Shown here in pieces: positions 15,678 to 24,980 of a stretch of DNA of 64,000 nt. The notes beneath the pieces are model-generated. The model saw only the letters and a list, made by a program, of their open reading frames with translations, made no database searches and was not told where the DNA came from. A program made the translations under genes and the position numbers. Each line of letters starts with the position of its first letter. The stretch's first letter is position 1. This stretch comes from Breoghania sp037026715 (lineage in GTDB: Bacteria; Pseudomonadota; Alphaproteobacteria; Rhizobiales; Stappiaceae), in contig NZ_JBANCG010000006.1 of assembly GCF_037026715.1 (NCBI RefSeq), positions 310,001 to 374,000 on the forward strand, in the 5' to 3' direction.

Positions 15678-16666
15678 AGCGCGAGATCGAGCGGCGACAG
15701 CGGCGCGAGCGAGGCGATCGCGGCGCGCGCCTCCTCGCTGTCGCGATCCATCTGCGCGACCAGCGCTTCCACGCTGTCGAACTTTTCCTCGCTGCGCAGG
15801 AAGGAGACGAACGAGACCTTCAGCGTCTTGCCATAAAGATCGCCGGAAAAGTCGAAGACGTGGACCTCCAGCAGCGGCGCGCCGTTGTCGAAGGTCGGCC
15901 GGCGGCCGAAGTTCGCCACCCCGTCATGCAGCACGCCGTCGATCACGGTGCGCACCGCATAGATGCCGTGGGCGAGCGTGCAATCGGGATCGAGCGCGAT
16001 GTTGGCGGTCGGATAGCCGATCGTGCGGCCGCGCTTGTCGCCGTCGCGCACGGTGCCTTCCGCAAACCAGCGATAGCCCAGCAGCGCGTTTGCGAGCGTG
16101 ATCTCGCCGGCGGTGAGTGCCTCGCGGATGCGGCTGGACGAGATCGTCTCGCCGCCCTCGTCATGCACGCGATCGACGATGGAGACGCCGAAACCGTGCT
16201 TCTCGCCCGACTGGCGCAGGTAGTCCGGCGTACCCGCGCGCGCCCGGCCGAAATGGAAGTCGTAGCCGGTGACCGCATGCACGATGCCAAGCCGCTTGAC
16301 CAGAATGCGCTCCACGAAATCCGACGCTTCGCGCAGCGCGAAGGAGGCATCGAAGGGCAGGACGAGCAGCCCGTCGAGACCGAAGGCGCGCACGATCTCC
16401 GCCTTCGCGTGCGGCGGGGTCAGCCGGAACAACAGCTTTTGCGGAGTGAAGACAGCTCTGGGGTGCGGCTCGAACGTCATGACGTAGCCGGGAACACCGA
16501 GCTTGCCGGCTTCCTCCTGCACCCGTTCCAGCACTGACTGGTGGCCGCGGTGCACGCCGTCGAAATTGCCGATGCCGACGACCCCGCCCTTCAGTGCGTC
16601 GGGAAAGGCATCGAGGGAATAGGCGGCGTGGAACGCTTTCGGCGCCGGTGCGGCGGCATTCGGCAT
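15653..16666 (-). CDS. ribF: Bifunctional riboflavin kinase / FAD synthetase
   Basis: RibF phosphorylates riboflavin to FMN and adenylylates FMN to FAD in the cytoplasm. The 337-residue protein has the N-terminal nucleotidyltransferase domain (GNFDGVHRGHQ at 34-43; TFEPHPRAVF; ISSSRIREAL) and the C-terminal flavokinase domain (GRTIGYPTANI, GVANFGRRPTF). I start at ATG 16664-16666. The frame is open 35 codons further, but that stretch shows no family similarity. Its stop overlaps the convergent GT87-like gene. In related genomes it lies between a HAD phosphatase and a MaoC gene, both of which are also on the minus strand nearby here. Confidence 0.96.
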   Translation of the reverse strand: MPNAAAPAPKAFHAAYSLDAFPDALKGGVVGIGNFDGVHRGHQSVLERVQEEAGKLGVPGYVMTFEPHPRAVFTPQKLLFRLTPPHAKAEIVRAFGLDGLLVLPFDASFALREASDFVERILVKRLGIVHAVTGYDFHFGRARAGTPDYLRQSGEKHGFGVSIVDRVHDEGGETISSSRIREALTAGEITLANALLGYRWFAEGTVRDGDKRGRTIGYPTANIALDPDCTLAHGIYAVRTVIDGVLHDGVANFGRRPTFDNGAPLLEVHVFDFSGDLYGKTLKVSFVSFLRSEEKFDSVEALVAQMDRDSEEARAAIASLAPLSPLDLALYDIPLAG

Positions 16667-16890
16667 AAGGACGGATCCCGATGGTTGGGAGAAGCGGGCC
16701 GGACCGTGCCGACTTAACTTGCAAAGGTCAAGCGTGGAAACGACGCGCACGGACCGGGCAAGGTGTCTCACGGTGCCCGGTGCGCGCCCGCGAAGGGCTC
16801 GTGAGACGGAAAGGGGCGGAGGAGTTCGACGGAATACAAGGAGGAAGAAGGAATACAGGGAGGAAAGAGCCGAATGGGGCGGGATGTCCC

Positions 16891-17343
16891 TTACGCGACC
16901 CCGCCGGACGTGTCTCTGGCGGGCACCTTCACCACGGCTTCGCCTTCCAGAACGACGGTTTCTCCCACCATGGCCAGACAGGCAAGGCGAGCCTTCCGGC
17001 CGCGCTCCACCAGCTCGGCGACCGTGATCGTGACAGTAAGTTCGTCGTCGATCTTCACCGGCGCCTTGAAGTTGAGCGTCTGCGACAGATAGATCGCGCC
17101 GGGGCCGGGCAAGCGGGTACCCAGCAGCGCGGAAATCAGGCTCGCGGTATAAAGCCCGTGCGCGATGCGGGTGCGGAACGGCGTGCGGGCGGCGAAGTGC
17201 TCGGAGAGATGGATCGGGTTGCGGTCGCCGGAGACCTCGGCAAATCCGACGACGTCATCACTGCGGACGGTCTTCTTCAGGCTCTCGCTCATCCCGATTT
17301 CCAGGTCTTCGAAATAGAGCGTACGCAGAGGGGGGAGGGACAT
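16891..17343 (-). CDS. MaoC-like (R)-specific enoyl-CoA hydratase
   Basis: This 150-residue single hot-dog domain has the MaoC hydratase motif: Asp and His in GDRNPIHLSEHFAART, followed by FRTRIAHGLYTASLIS. Members of this size hydrate trans-2-enoyl-CoA to (R)-3-hydroxyacyl-CoA, often linking beta-oxidation to polyhydroxyalkanoate synthesis (PhaJ). No PHA gene is visible here, so the true substrate is open. It lies upstream of ribF on the same strand, separated by about 220 bases. Confidence 0.9.
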   Translation of the reverse strand: MSLPPLRTLYFEDLEIGMSESLKKTVRSDDVVGFAEVSGDRNPIHLSEHFAARTPFRTRIAHGLYTASLISALLGTRLPGPGAIYLSQTLNFKAPVKIDDELTVTITVAELVERGRKARLACLAMVGETVVLEGEAVVKVPARDTSGGVA

Positions 17344-17597
17344 CGTCTCGATCCAAAAAAGCGCCGGTGGAGGCTACAGGTTAGGCTCCGGGATGCTCGG
17401 CCTCAATTCTGCTTTTGGAGCATTCGCATAGGGGGTATATGTCTATCCTCGAATCTTAACTCTCTTTTCAGTCCCCTCTGCCTATTGTGGCGCCACGCGT
17501 GGGGAGCCGGGGAACCGGCAGATCTCTTTCCTGGATCGTCACAACGCTGTGCGGCCGCGATGGCCATGGCTGTTCAGGTGAGTGCATGGAGTAAAAT

Positions 17598-17981
17598 ATG
17601 GCCCTTGATCTTTCGATGCCGGTTCTTGTGGTTGACGATTACAAGACGATGATCCGCATCATTCGCAACCTGCTGAAGCAGCTCGGCTTCAGTGATATCG
17701 ATGACGCGGCCGATGGCACCGAGGCGCTGGAGAAGATGAAACAGCGCAAGTACGGTCTTGTGATCTCTGACTGGAACATGGAACCGATGACCGGATACGA
17801 GCTGCTGAAGCAGGTTCGTTCCGATTCGGGTCTTTGCAAGACGCCCTTCATCATGGTGACGGCGGAATCCAAGACGGAGAACGTCATCGCCGCGAAGAAG
17901 GCCGGCGTGAACAACTACATCGTGAAGCCGTTCAATGCGCAGACGCTGAAGGGCAAGATCGACGCGGTCTTCAACGACTAG
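17598..17981 (+). CDS. cheY: Chemotaxis response regulator CheY
   Basis: This 127-residue stand-alone receiver domain has acidic pocket Asp13-Asp14, phosphoacceptor Asp58 (ISDWNMEPMTG), Thr88 (MVTAES) and Lys110 (YIVKPF). The W-N-M-E stretch after the phosphorylated Asp is the CheY form rather than that of a transcription regulator. Phospho-CheY binds FliM at the flagellar motor and changes its rotation. The start has GGAG six bases before the ATG. It is followed by cheZ, the phosphatase that would dephosphorylate it. The rest of the chemotaxis cluster is not in this window. Confidence 0.95.
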   Translation: MALDLSMPVLVVDDYKTMIRIIRNLLKQLGFSDIDDAADGTEALEKMKQRKYGLVISDWNMEPMTGYELLKQVRSDSGLCKTPFIMVTAESKTENVIAAKKAGVNNYIVKPFNAQTLKGKIDAVFND

Positions 17982-18211
17982 CGACCGGCTTCAAGGGCAT
18001 GCGCAATCGGTCAGACGGGACCCGGCACGCGCCGCCGCCCGCCGTAACACAAGAAGACGAACCGGCTAACCAGGTTTCGGCATCCGACGAGCCGGGACCT
18101 GTCGCGGTTTCGCAACCGGCGGCCGGAAACGCAGCCGCCGACGGAAACAATGAAAACAGCCCGCGCGGGGCCGAAACGGTATCGACGCGCGCGGTAGACA
18201 GGACAAATGCC

Positions 18212-18889
18212 ATGGTGCCGATGACAAAGCACGACCTCTCGGGCGTGATCAAGTTCCTCGAGGACAACAAGGCACGCGGCGATGAGGTTTCGCTGAACGA
18301 CGTCATGCGTCTGGCGGAAGTGATGGCCGGCGATTTCAAGGGCTTCCTCCATTCCTACGCGCCTTCGATGCGCCAGGAATTCGAGGATATCGCCAAGGAA
18401 ATCGCGCGGATGAAGCAGGAGGTCGTGCAGCTGCGCGCCTCCGACATGAAGCACAACCGCATTCCGCAGGCCGGCCGCGAACTCGACGCCATCGTCGAGG
18501 CGACCGAAGAGGCGACACAGACCATCATGGCCGCGGCTGAAGAGATCATGGCCGCCGACACGTCCGATGCGACCGCCTATCAGACGATGGTCGGCGACAA
18601 GATGATCGAGATCTTCGAGGCCTGTGCCTTCCAGGACATCACGGGTCAGCGGATTTCCAAGGTCGTCAAGACGTTGTCCTACATCGACGAGCGCGTCTCG
18701 AACTTCGTCGAGCGCCTGCGGATCATGGAGACCGACGAAAGCGACATCGAGGAAACCGACGAAGAGCGCCGGCGTCGCGAACTCATCCTGCACGGTCCCC
18801 AGCATGCCGGCGAGGGCGTCTCGCAGGACGAGATCGATGCCATGCTCGGCGGAGCCGATCAGGCGGATATCGACAAACTCTTCGACTGA
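18212..18889 (+). CDS. cheZ: Protein phosphatase CheZ
   Basis: CheZ removes the phosphate from CheY-P. This 225-residue helical protein has the active segment ACAFQDITGQ with Asp142 and Gln146, the counterparts of E. coli Asp143 and Gln147. The long helices on either side form the dimer hairpin. The C-terminus holds SQDEIDAML (204-212) and QADIDKLFD (217-225), both resembling the CheY-docking peptides of CheZ and FliM. I start at ATG 18212 (MVPMTKHD), which has AGGA eight bases upstream. An ATG at 17999 would add 71 residues, but that part is low-complexity and has more A/T at third codon positions than the rest. It follows cheY and ends at a strong terminator. Confidence 0.9.
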   Translation: MVPMTKHDLSGVIKFLEDNKARGDEVSLNDVMRLAEVMAGDFKGFLHSYAPSMRQEFEDIAKEIARMKQEVVQLRASDMKHNRIPQAGRELDAIVEATEEATQTIMAAAEEIMAADTSDATAYQTMVGDKMIEIFEACAFQDITGQRISKVVKTLSYIDERVSNFVERLRIMETDESDIEETDEERRRRELILHGPQHAGEGVSQDEIDAMLGGADQADIDKLFD

Positions 18890-18956
18890 CGCGCAGCCGG
18901 ACGCTTGCCCGGCCTGTTGTTCTCCGGGGTGTCATGCCCCTCGCAGCAGACAGATC

Positions 18957-18994
18957 AAAAAGGCCCCGAGGCGGTATCGCCCGGGGCCTTTTTG
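18957..18994 (+). terminator. Rho-independent terminator after cheYZ
   Basis: GGCCCCG and CGGGGCC form a strong stem around GGCGGTATCGCC, followed by TTTTT. The matching AAAAA before the stem makes it bidirectional, so it may also end the convergent HAD phosphatase transcript. Confidence 0.92.
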
Positions 18995-19025
18995 ATGTGC
19001 GGGGGAAGGTTGGGCGCGAACGTGT

Positions 19026-19916
19026 CTACCAGACGAGACGCGGCATCGCCGCGCGCGCAGACAGTCCTTCACTTTCCAGCCGGTCCTTCACCAGTCCGCC
19101 GTCGGGCATCTCCGCCGCGCCGAAATCGGCGGCGTGGATGCCGGCGGTGATGAAGAGAACATCGAGCCCCTGTCCGCAGGCGCCCTTGATGTCGGTCGGC
19201 AGGCCATCGCCGATGGCCAGCACCTTCGCCCGGTCCTGCGGTCGGCCGGAGAGCCGTTCCAGCTCGCCGATGGCGCGGTCGTAGATCGGCTTGTAGGGCT
19301 TGCCGAGGATCTGCACCTTGCCGCCAAGCGCCGCATAGTCGCGCGCCAGCGCGCCCGCGCACCAGATCAGCGTGTTGCCGCGCTCCACGACCACGTCAGG
19401 ATTGGCGCAGACCATCGAGAAACCGCGCGAAATCAGCGATCTGAACCTGTCGTGGTAATCCTCCGGCGTCTCGTCGACGTCGTCGTAGAGGCCGGTGCAG
19501 ACGATCAGTCCACCGTCGGGCGCGCGCGTATCGTCCTCGACCGCGGCAAGGCCTGTTCCCTCGTAGAGCGTATAGTCGCGCTCCGGCCCGATATGGACGA
19601 CCGTGTCGCCCTCGTAGGCCTTGAGCAGTCCGTGGGTCACATCGCCGGAGGTGACGATGGTGTCGTAGGCGTCGCGCGGGCAGCCGAGACTGTCGAGCTG
19701 GTCGTAGATGGGGGCGGACGGGCGCGGCGCATTGGTGATCAGCACTACGCGGCCGCCCTGTTCACGAAACCGCGACAGCGCCTCGCTCGCGCCCGGATTG
19801 ACGCGCACGCCGTTGTGCACGACACCCCACACGTCGCACAGGATGCCGTCGTAGTCGGATGCGATCATCGAAAGTCCGGGAAGAAGCAGGCTGTCGGCGG
19901 TCATCGGGTCTCGCAT
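19026..19916 (-). CDS. HAD superfamily class IIA phosphatase (NagD-like)
   Basis: This 296-residue HAD hydrolase is of the class IIA type found next to ribF and MaoC genes in alphaproteobacteria. Motif I is DYDGILCDVWGVVHNG, motif II LITNAPR, motif III GKPYKPIY and motif IV AIGDGLPTDIKGA. The class IIA cap domain sits between motifs II and III. Substrates in this group are small phosphoesters, and this one is not defined. A second Met four residues on (MTADSLLL) is an equally good start. It converges on cheYZ and shares the bidirectional terminator. Confidence 0.88.
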   Translation of the reverse strand: MRDPMTADSLLLPGLSMIASDYDGILCDVWGVVHNGVRVNPGASEALSRFREQGGRVVLITNAPRPSAPIYDQLDSLGCPRDAYDTIVTSGDVTHGLLKAYEGDTVVHIGPERDYTLYEGTGLAAVEDDTRAPDGGLIVCTGLYDDVDETPEDYHDRFRSLISRGFSMVCANPDVVVERGNTLIWCAGALARDYAALGGKVQILGKPYKPIYDRAIGELERLSGRPQDRAKVLAIGDGLPTDIKGACGQGLDVLFITAGIHAADFGAAEMPDGGLVKDRLESEGLSARAAMPRLVW

Positions 19917-20114
19917 CTGATAGAATGAAACGGATAAGGATTCGCGCGCCGGTTTGGGCGTCCCCCGTTTCGTGAGGGTGGCATTTCAAGCGGCGTGCGG
20001 CCGCACCATAGTCGAACGACCGGCCCCCGCAAGCCCTCAATTCCCGGCAGGCTATGGCGGCCGGCACGGCGATCACCGGCAGGCAAACCGGCAGGAACTC
20101 CACAGGAACAGGGC

Positions 20115-22067
20115 GTGGCAGTCAGGCAGCTTTCAGAAACGGTCATCAACCGCATCGCCGCCGGCGAGGTGATCGAGCGACCGGCCTCGGTGGTGAAGGA
20201 ACTGGTGGAGAACGCGCTCGATGCCGGCGCCTCGCGCATCGAGGTGGTGACGGCGGCCGGCGGCAAGACGCTCATGCGCGTCTCCGACGACGGTGCGGGC
20301 ATGACGGCGGCTGACCTTGCCCTCGCGGTCGAACGCCACTGCACCTCGAAACTGGCCGAAAATGACCTGATGGATATCCGCACGCTCGGGTTTCGCGGCG
20401 AGGCGCTGCCCTCCATCGGCGCTGTGGCACGTCTGACCATCGCCACCCGCAATGCGGCCGAGCCGCACGGCTGGGAGATTACGGTTGACGGTGGCGAGAA
20501 GGGGGACGTCACGCCCTCCGCTCTCAATCGCGGCACGCGGGTGGAGGTGCGCGATCTTTTCTTCGCAACGCCCGCCCGGCTGAAATTCCTGAAAACCGAC
20601 CGCGCCGAGACCGCCGCGATCACCGAGGTCGTCAAGCGAATCGCGCTCGCCCACCCGCATGTGCGCTTTTCTCTGGCGGGCCCCGATCGGCGCCAGCCGC
20701 TCGACCTGCCTGCCGCAACCGGCCCGGATGCGCGCCTTGCCCGCATCGGCCAGGTCATCGGCGCCGACTTCGTCGACAATGCCATGGCGATCGACGCGGA
20801 ACGCGAGGGCGTGCGGCTGACGGGCTTTGCCGGGCTTCCTACCTATCACCGGGCGAACGCGCTGCAGCAGTTCTTCTTCGTCAACGGCCGGCCGGTGCGC
20901 GACAAGCTGCTTCTGGGCGCGCTGCGCGGCGCCTATGCGGACGTATTGGCACGCGACCGACACCCCATCGTCGTGCTCGATCTCGATCTCGACCCGCATC
21001 AGGTCGACGTCAACGTGCATCCCGCCAAGGCCGACGTGCGCTTTCGCGACAGCCAGCTCGTGCGCGGGCTAATGGTCGGTGCCATCAAACGCGCGCTGGT
21101 GGAGGCCGGGCACAGGGCATCGTCCACCGGTGCCAGAGAGGCGCTCGATTTCGCCCGGCCGAACGGGGTCGATCCTCGGACTGGAGCCGGGCAGGGCGGC
21201 TGGCAGGGCGGCAATGCCCCGGCGGCGCCAGCCGGATCCTGGCCCGGCGGATATACGGCAGCACGCCCCGTCTCCGGCAGGCCTTCGGGGGATGCGCAGG
21301 ACTGGCGGCTTTCGGCCTTCCGACCGCTTCAAGATCAGGATGGTTCGTCAGTGGGCATACTGGAACGCGCCGCGCCGGACATGGCCGCATCGGGCTTCGC
21401 CGAGGCTCAGGCGCCGTTCGCCGGCTTCGATGCGACGTCCGCCGATACGCGCGCCGATGCTGCCCCTGTCGATCTCGGTTTGCAGGCGCGCCCTCTGGGA
21501 GCGGCCCGGGCGCAGCTTCATGCCAATTACATCGTCGCCCAGACCGAGGACGGTCTCGTCATCGTCGACCAGCACGCAGCCCACGAACGGCTCGTCTACG
21601 AACGCCTCAAGGAGGCGCTGGCAGCCAAGGGCGTGGCGAGCCAGATGCTGCTGATCCCTGAAGTGGTGGAGCTGGCGCAGGAGGATGTGGAGCGTCTGCT
21701 CGACCGGGCCGACGAACTGGCCGAATGCGGACTGGTGCTGGAGGGCTTCGGGCCGGGCGCCGTGGCGGTGCGCGAAACGCCGGCGCTTCTGGGGGATACC
21801 GATATCAGGGGCCTGGTGCGCGATATCGCCGACGACATCGCCGACATGAGTGAGGCGACGCGTTTGCGCGAGCGGCTCGACCATGTCGCCGCGACCATGG
21901 CCTGCCACGGTTCGGTGCGCTCGGGCCGCAGGCTCAGGCCGGAGGAGATGAACGCGCTCCTGCGCGAAATGGAGGCGACGCCGCTTTCAGGCCAGTGCAA
22001 CCACGGCCGGCCGACCTGGATCGAACTGAAGCTCGCCGACATCGAAAAGCTGTTCGGTCGGCGCTGA
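20115..22067 (+). CDS. mutL: DNA mismatch repair protein MutL
   Basis: This 650-residue MutL has the GHKL ATPase domain (ELVENALDAG, DDGAGM, GFRGEALPSIG), a Pro/Gly/Ala-rich linker at about 345-475 and a C-terminal dimerisation domain. The C-terminal domain carries the nicking-endonuclease signature DQHA-x2-E-x4-E from Asp485, together with ACHGSVRSG and CNHGRPT. This MutL is therefore predicted to cut DNA itself, as in bacteria without MutH. I start at GTG 20115-20117, with AGGA seven bases upstream. The 40 earlier codons lack similarity. It is divergent from the HAD gene and appears to be transcribed alone. Confidence 0.96.
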   Translation: MAVRQLSETVINRIAAGEVIERPASVVKELVENALDAGASRIEVVTAAGGKTLMRVSDDGAGMTAADLALAVERHCTSKLAENDLMDIRTLGFRGEALPSIGAVARLTIATRNAAEPHGWEITVDGGEKGDVTPSALNRGTRVEVRDLFFATPARLKFLKTDRAETAAITEVVKRIALAHPHVRFSLAGPDRRQPLDLPAATGPDARLARIGQVIGADFVDNAMAIDAEREGVRLTGFAGLPTYHRANALQQFFFVNGRPVRDKLLLGALRGAYADVLARDRHPIVVLDLDLDPHQVDVNVHPAKADVRFRDSQLVRGLMVGAIKRALVEAGHRASSTGAREALDFARPNGVDPRTGAGQGGWQGGNAPAAPAGSWPGGYTAARPVSGRPSGDAQDWRLSAFRPLQDQDGSSVGILERAAPDMAASGFAEAQAPFAGFDATSADTRADAAPVDLGLQARPLGAARAQLHANYIVAQTEDGLVIVDQHAAHERLVYERLKEALAAKGVASQMLLIPEVVELAQEDVERLLDRADELAECGLVLEGFGPGAVAVRETPALLGDTDIRGLVRDIADDIADMSEATRLRERLDHVAATMACHGSVRSGRRLRPEEMNALLREMEATPLSGQCNHGRPTWIELKLADIEKLFGRR

Positions 22068-22448
22068 TGAATGGAGAGCCGATCGGGCGTGTGGCGTGGG
22101 TGACACATGCCTGGCGAAAGCTACGCACGGCATCGTGAACGACAACGCCCGCGTGGCGGAAATCTGCGACCGGCGGGCGCCTGCAGGTTTTCACGGGGGT
22201 GGCGATGGTGCAAACAGTGATGTAAATCACCGGAACTCCAACGCATTTGCTGCATTTTAGTCCAAGTTACAGGCGCATAAGCGGGCCATCCCGATCTATG
22301 GGACGGCCGGGCGGGCGAGGCGGCGAAAAAACGGGAAACCGACCTCGCTCATATGTGATCCCCGATCGTGACCGGTGTAGTGTTTGGTTAACATTGTTCA
22401 GGCGATTCTGATCCCTGAATGACGGCGAAGAAATCTGGTAGGTTCCTA
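22068..22448. other. Intergenic region upstream of the L,D-transpeptidase gene
   Basis: No gene is supported. The segment from 22200 to 22420 is less GC-rich than its neighbours and should contain the promoter of the transpeptidase gene. I see no named operator. Confidence 0.4.
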
Positions 22449-24872
22449 ATGACGTTCAGGATGCGCGGCCACCGGGCGGCCTTTGTTTCCGCCCTTCTTG
22501 CAAGTGCGGTGGTGACGACAAGTCAACCGGCCTTCGCCGACATGGCGGACCGATTGGCCGGCGCGCGCAGCGTCGAGCGCATGCGCATGCAGTCGGATGG
22601 GCGCGACTATCGCGATCCCCGCGCCGAGCGCGCGCCGCGCGGCTACCGCGAACCGCGTCGGGAATCGCGGGGCAGCGGCTTCTTCGGCTGGGGCGGCTGG
22701 GGCTCCCAGGGCCAGGACGAAGATTACGACCGCTACGACCCCGAGCCGGTCAAGGCCCACGTTTCCAGCCCGAAATACTATACCTACCAGCCGGACGAGC
22801 TGAAGACCGTTTCGCTGGACGCATTGTCGCGCGCCGTCGCCGAGGCTGCCGCCAAGCGCCAGCAGGAAGCCGCCGCCGCCCAAGCTCAGGCCCACGCTCA
22901 GGCCGCAGCGACCGACCAGTCGCCCGAGCGCGCCGGCGACGTTCGCATGACCGGTTCCATTGCCGCCTACGGCGACAGCCCGGCCGATTCGACGGCGGCG
23001 GGGACGGAAGCCGAAGCGGCGACCGACACTGCTGCGACCGACACTGGTGCGACCGGTGATGTGGCGAACGGCGATGCCGCGACCAGCGAGGCGGCAACCG
23101 CTGCCGCCTCCGCGCCGGAAACGGACACGACGGCTGCTGACACCACTTCCGCCGAGACGCCCGTTGCGGAGACGGAGATGGCCACCGCGGACCCCGCGAC
23201 TGCGGATGCGCCTGCCGCGAACCCGGCGACGCCCACGCCGTTCGAGCGCGATGCCCCGACGCTCGCCGGCTTGCAGCTGCGTGCGCTGCCGTCCGTCATC
23301 GATGCGATCGAGACCTATTACGCCAGGAAGCCCGCTTTCGTCTGGGTGAAGGATGGCAAGGTGTCCGACAAGGCCCGCGCGGCCATGAAGGTTCTGGCCG
23401 ATGCCGGCAAGGTCGGGCTCGAGCCTGCCGACTATGCGGTGGAGCTGCCGCAGGAGACGGTCGCGATGCGCGCCTCCGACGTCGAGGTGGCCAGCAACGA
23501 GGCGACCGGCTCCGGGATCGTCAGCGATGCCGGCATTTCGTCGCCGGGCATGCAGGCGCGTGCCCATGAGCGCGAACTTATGCGCTTCGAGATGGAGCTT
23601 TCGGCCGCAACTCTCACCTACGCCCTCGATGCCCAGCGTGGCCGCGTCGATCCCGACCGCATTTCCGGCTACCACGATCTGCCGCGTCACGAGGTCGACC
23701 TCGGCAAGACCATGGCGAGCCTTGCCGCAAGCGACGATGTTGCCGCCTATCTGGAGGCGCGCAATCCCTCGTCCCGGGAGTTCAAGGAACTCGTCGCCAC
23801 CCTGGCCACGCTGAAGACCCAGAGCGATGAGGCCCCTGTCTCCATCGCGCCCGGCACGCTGATCAAGCCGGGCCAGAGCAATCCGGAAATGGCGAATGTC
23901 GTCAAGGCGATCAGTCTGAAGGCCTCCGAAGACCTGAAGACGGATCACGCCGACACGTTCGACACCTATGATGGCGGCGAAACCTACACGCCGGAGCTGG
24001 TGTCGCTGGTGAAGGACTACCAGCGCGAGGCCGGTCTTTCCGCCGATGGCGTCGTGGGCCCGAACACGGTGCGCACGATGGTCGGGATGTCGCTCGATTC
24101 CAAGATCGACAAGGTGAAGCTCGCGATGGAGCGGCTGCGCTGGCTGCCGCGCGATCTCGGCGAGCGGCGCGTGTTCATCAACCAGCCCGCCTTCAAGGTG
24201 ACCTATACGCAGCCGGGAAGGGACCCGCTGTCGATGCGCGTCGTCGTCGGCAAGAAGTCGAACCAGACCAACTTCTTCTACGATCGCATCAAGACGGTGG
24301 AATACAATCCCTACTGGGGTGTGCCCTATTCGATCATCGTCAACGAGATGATCCCGAAGCTGAACAACAACCCGTATTACCTCGACGATTCCGGGTATGA
24401 GGTGACGACCGTGAACGGTCGGCAGGTCTCCTCGGCTTCCGTCGACTGGCGGGCCGTTGCGGCCAAGAAGCAGAGCATCAACGTGCGTCAGCTTCCCGGG
24501 CGCTCAAACGCGCTCGGCAAACTGAAGATCCTGTTCCCGAACAAGCACCACATCTACATGCACGACACGCCGGCCAAGTCGCTGTTCCAGCGCACGGACC
24601 GGGCCTTCAGCCACGGCTGCGTGCGCCTGCAGGACCCGCAGGCGATGGCGGCGGCGGTGCTCGGCAAGGACAAGACCTATGTCGAAGACCGCATCGCCCA
24701 GGGCAAGAACGAGTCCGAAGCGGTGAGCGCCGATATTCCGGTCTACGTGGCGTATTTCACGGCCTGGCCGGACGCCAAGACCGGCGTGGTCAAGTACTAT
24801 GCCGACGTCTATGACCGCGACATGTATCTCAACCGTGCCATTGAGGCGACGCGTCGCGCGCGGCACGGCTGA
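22449..24872 (+). CDS. Large exported L,D-transpeptidase (YkuD, YcbB/LdtD-like)
   Basis: This 807-residue protein forms 3-3 type peptide cross-links or related bonds in peptidoglycan. It has a signal peptide ending near AFADMAD and a charged Arg-rich stretch. A low-complexity Ala/Thr/Asp/Glu segment follows at about 130-270. Next come a scaffold domain, a peptidoglycan-binding repeat at about 514-546 (LVKDYQREAGLSADGVVGPN) and the YkuD domain with SHGCVRL, whose catalytic Cys is residue 724. LRWLPRDLGERRVFIN and EYNPYWGVPYSI are typical of the YcbB group. I start at ATG 22449, preceded by TAGG. An ATG 10 codons earlier lacks a binding site. The low-complexity segment probably spans from membrane to wall. 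A strong terminator follows. Confidence 0.92.
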   Translation: MTFRMRGHRAAFVSALLASAVVTTSQPAFADMADRLAGARSVERMRMQSDGRDYRDPRAERAPRGYREPRRESRGSGFFGWGGWGSQGQDEDYDRYDPEPVKAHVSSPKYYTYQPDELKTVSLDALSRAVAEAAAKRQQEAAAAQAQAHAQAAATDQSPERAGDVRMTGSIAAYGDSPADSTAAGTEAEAATDTAATDTGATGDVANGDAATSEAATAAASAPETDTTAADTTSAETPVAETEMATADPATADAPAANPATPTPFERDAPTLAGLQLRALPSVIDAIETYYARKPAFVWVKDGKVSDKARAAMKVLADAGKVGLEPADYAVELPQETVAMRASDVEVASNEATGSGIVSDAGISSPGMQARAHERELMRFEMELSAATLTYALDAQRGRVDPDRISGYHDLPRHEVDLGKTMASLAASDDVAAYLEARNPSSREFKELVATLATLKTQSDEAPVSIAPGTLIKPGQSNPEMANVVKAISLKASEDLKTDHADTFDTYDGGETYTPELVSLVKDYQREAGLSADGVVGPNTVRTMVGMSLDSKIDKVKLAMERLRWLPRDLGERRVFINQPAFKVTYTQPGRDPLSMRVVVGKKSNQTNFFYDRIKTVEYNPYWGVPYSIIVNEMIPKLNNNPYYLDDSGYEVTTVNGRQVSSASVDWRAVAAKKQSINVRQLPGRSNALGKLKILFPNKHHIYMHDTPAKSLFQRTDRAFSHGCVRLQDPQAMAAAVLGKDKTYVEDRIAQGKNESEAVSADIPVYVAYFTAWPDAKTGVVKYYADVYDRDMYLNRAIEATRRARHG

Positions 24873-24903
24873 ACCTTCGGGCGGACGATACGCCAGATTT
24901 CGA

Positions 24904-24931
24904 CAAGAGGCGCCTTCGGGCGCCTCTTTTG
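24904..24931 (+). terminator. Rho-independent terminator after the L,D-transpeptidase gene
   Basis: AGAGGCGCC and GGCGCCTCT form a perfect stem closed by the stable TTCG tetraloop and followed by TTT. A matching A-rich flank is present, so weak termination of the convergent kinase gene is also possible. Confidence 0.93.
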
Positions 24932-24980
24932 GTCTCTGCCGATCGTTGGGCTGAAATAGGCCGTGCGACCGGCTGGGGGC

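Noticed and set aside
17999..18211. N-terminal extension of CheZ from an ATG at 17999
   Set aside because: The binding site is too close to that ATG. The 71 added residues are low-complexity and third positions are richer in A/T than in the rest of the gene. A good site exists before 18212.
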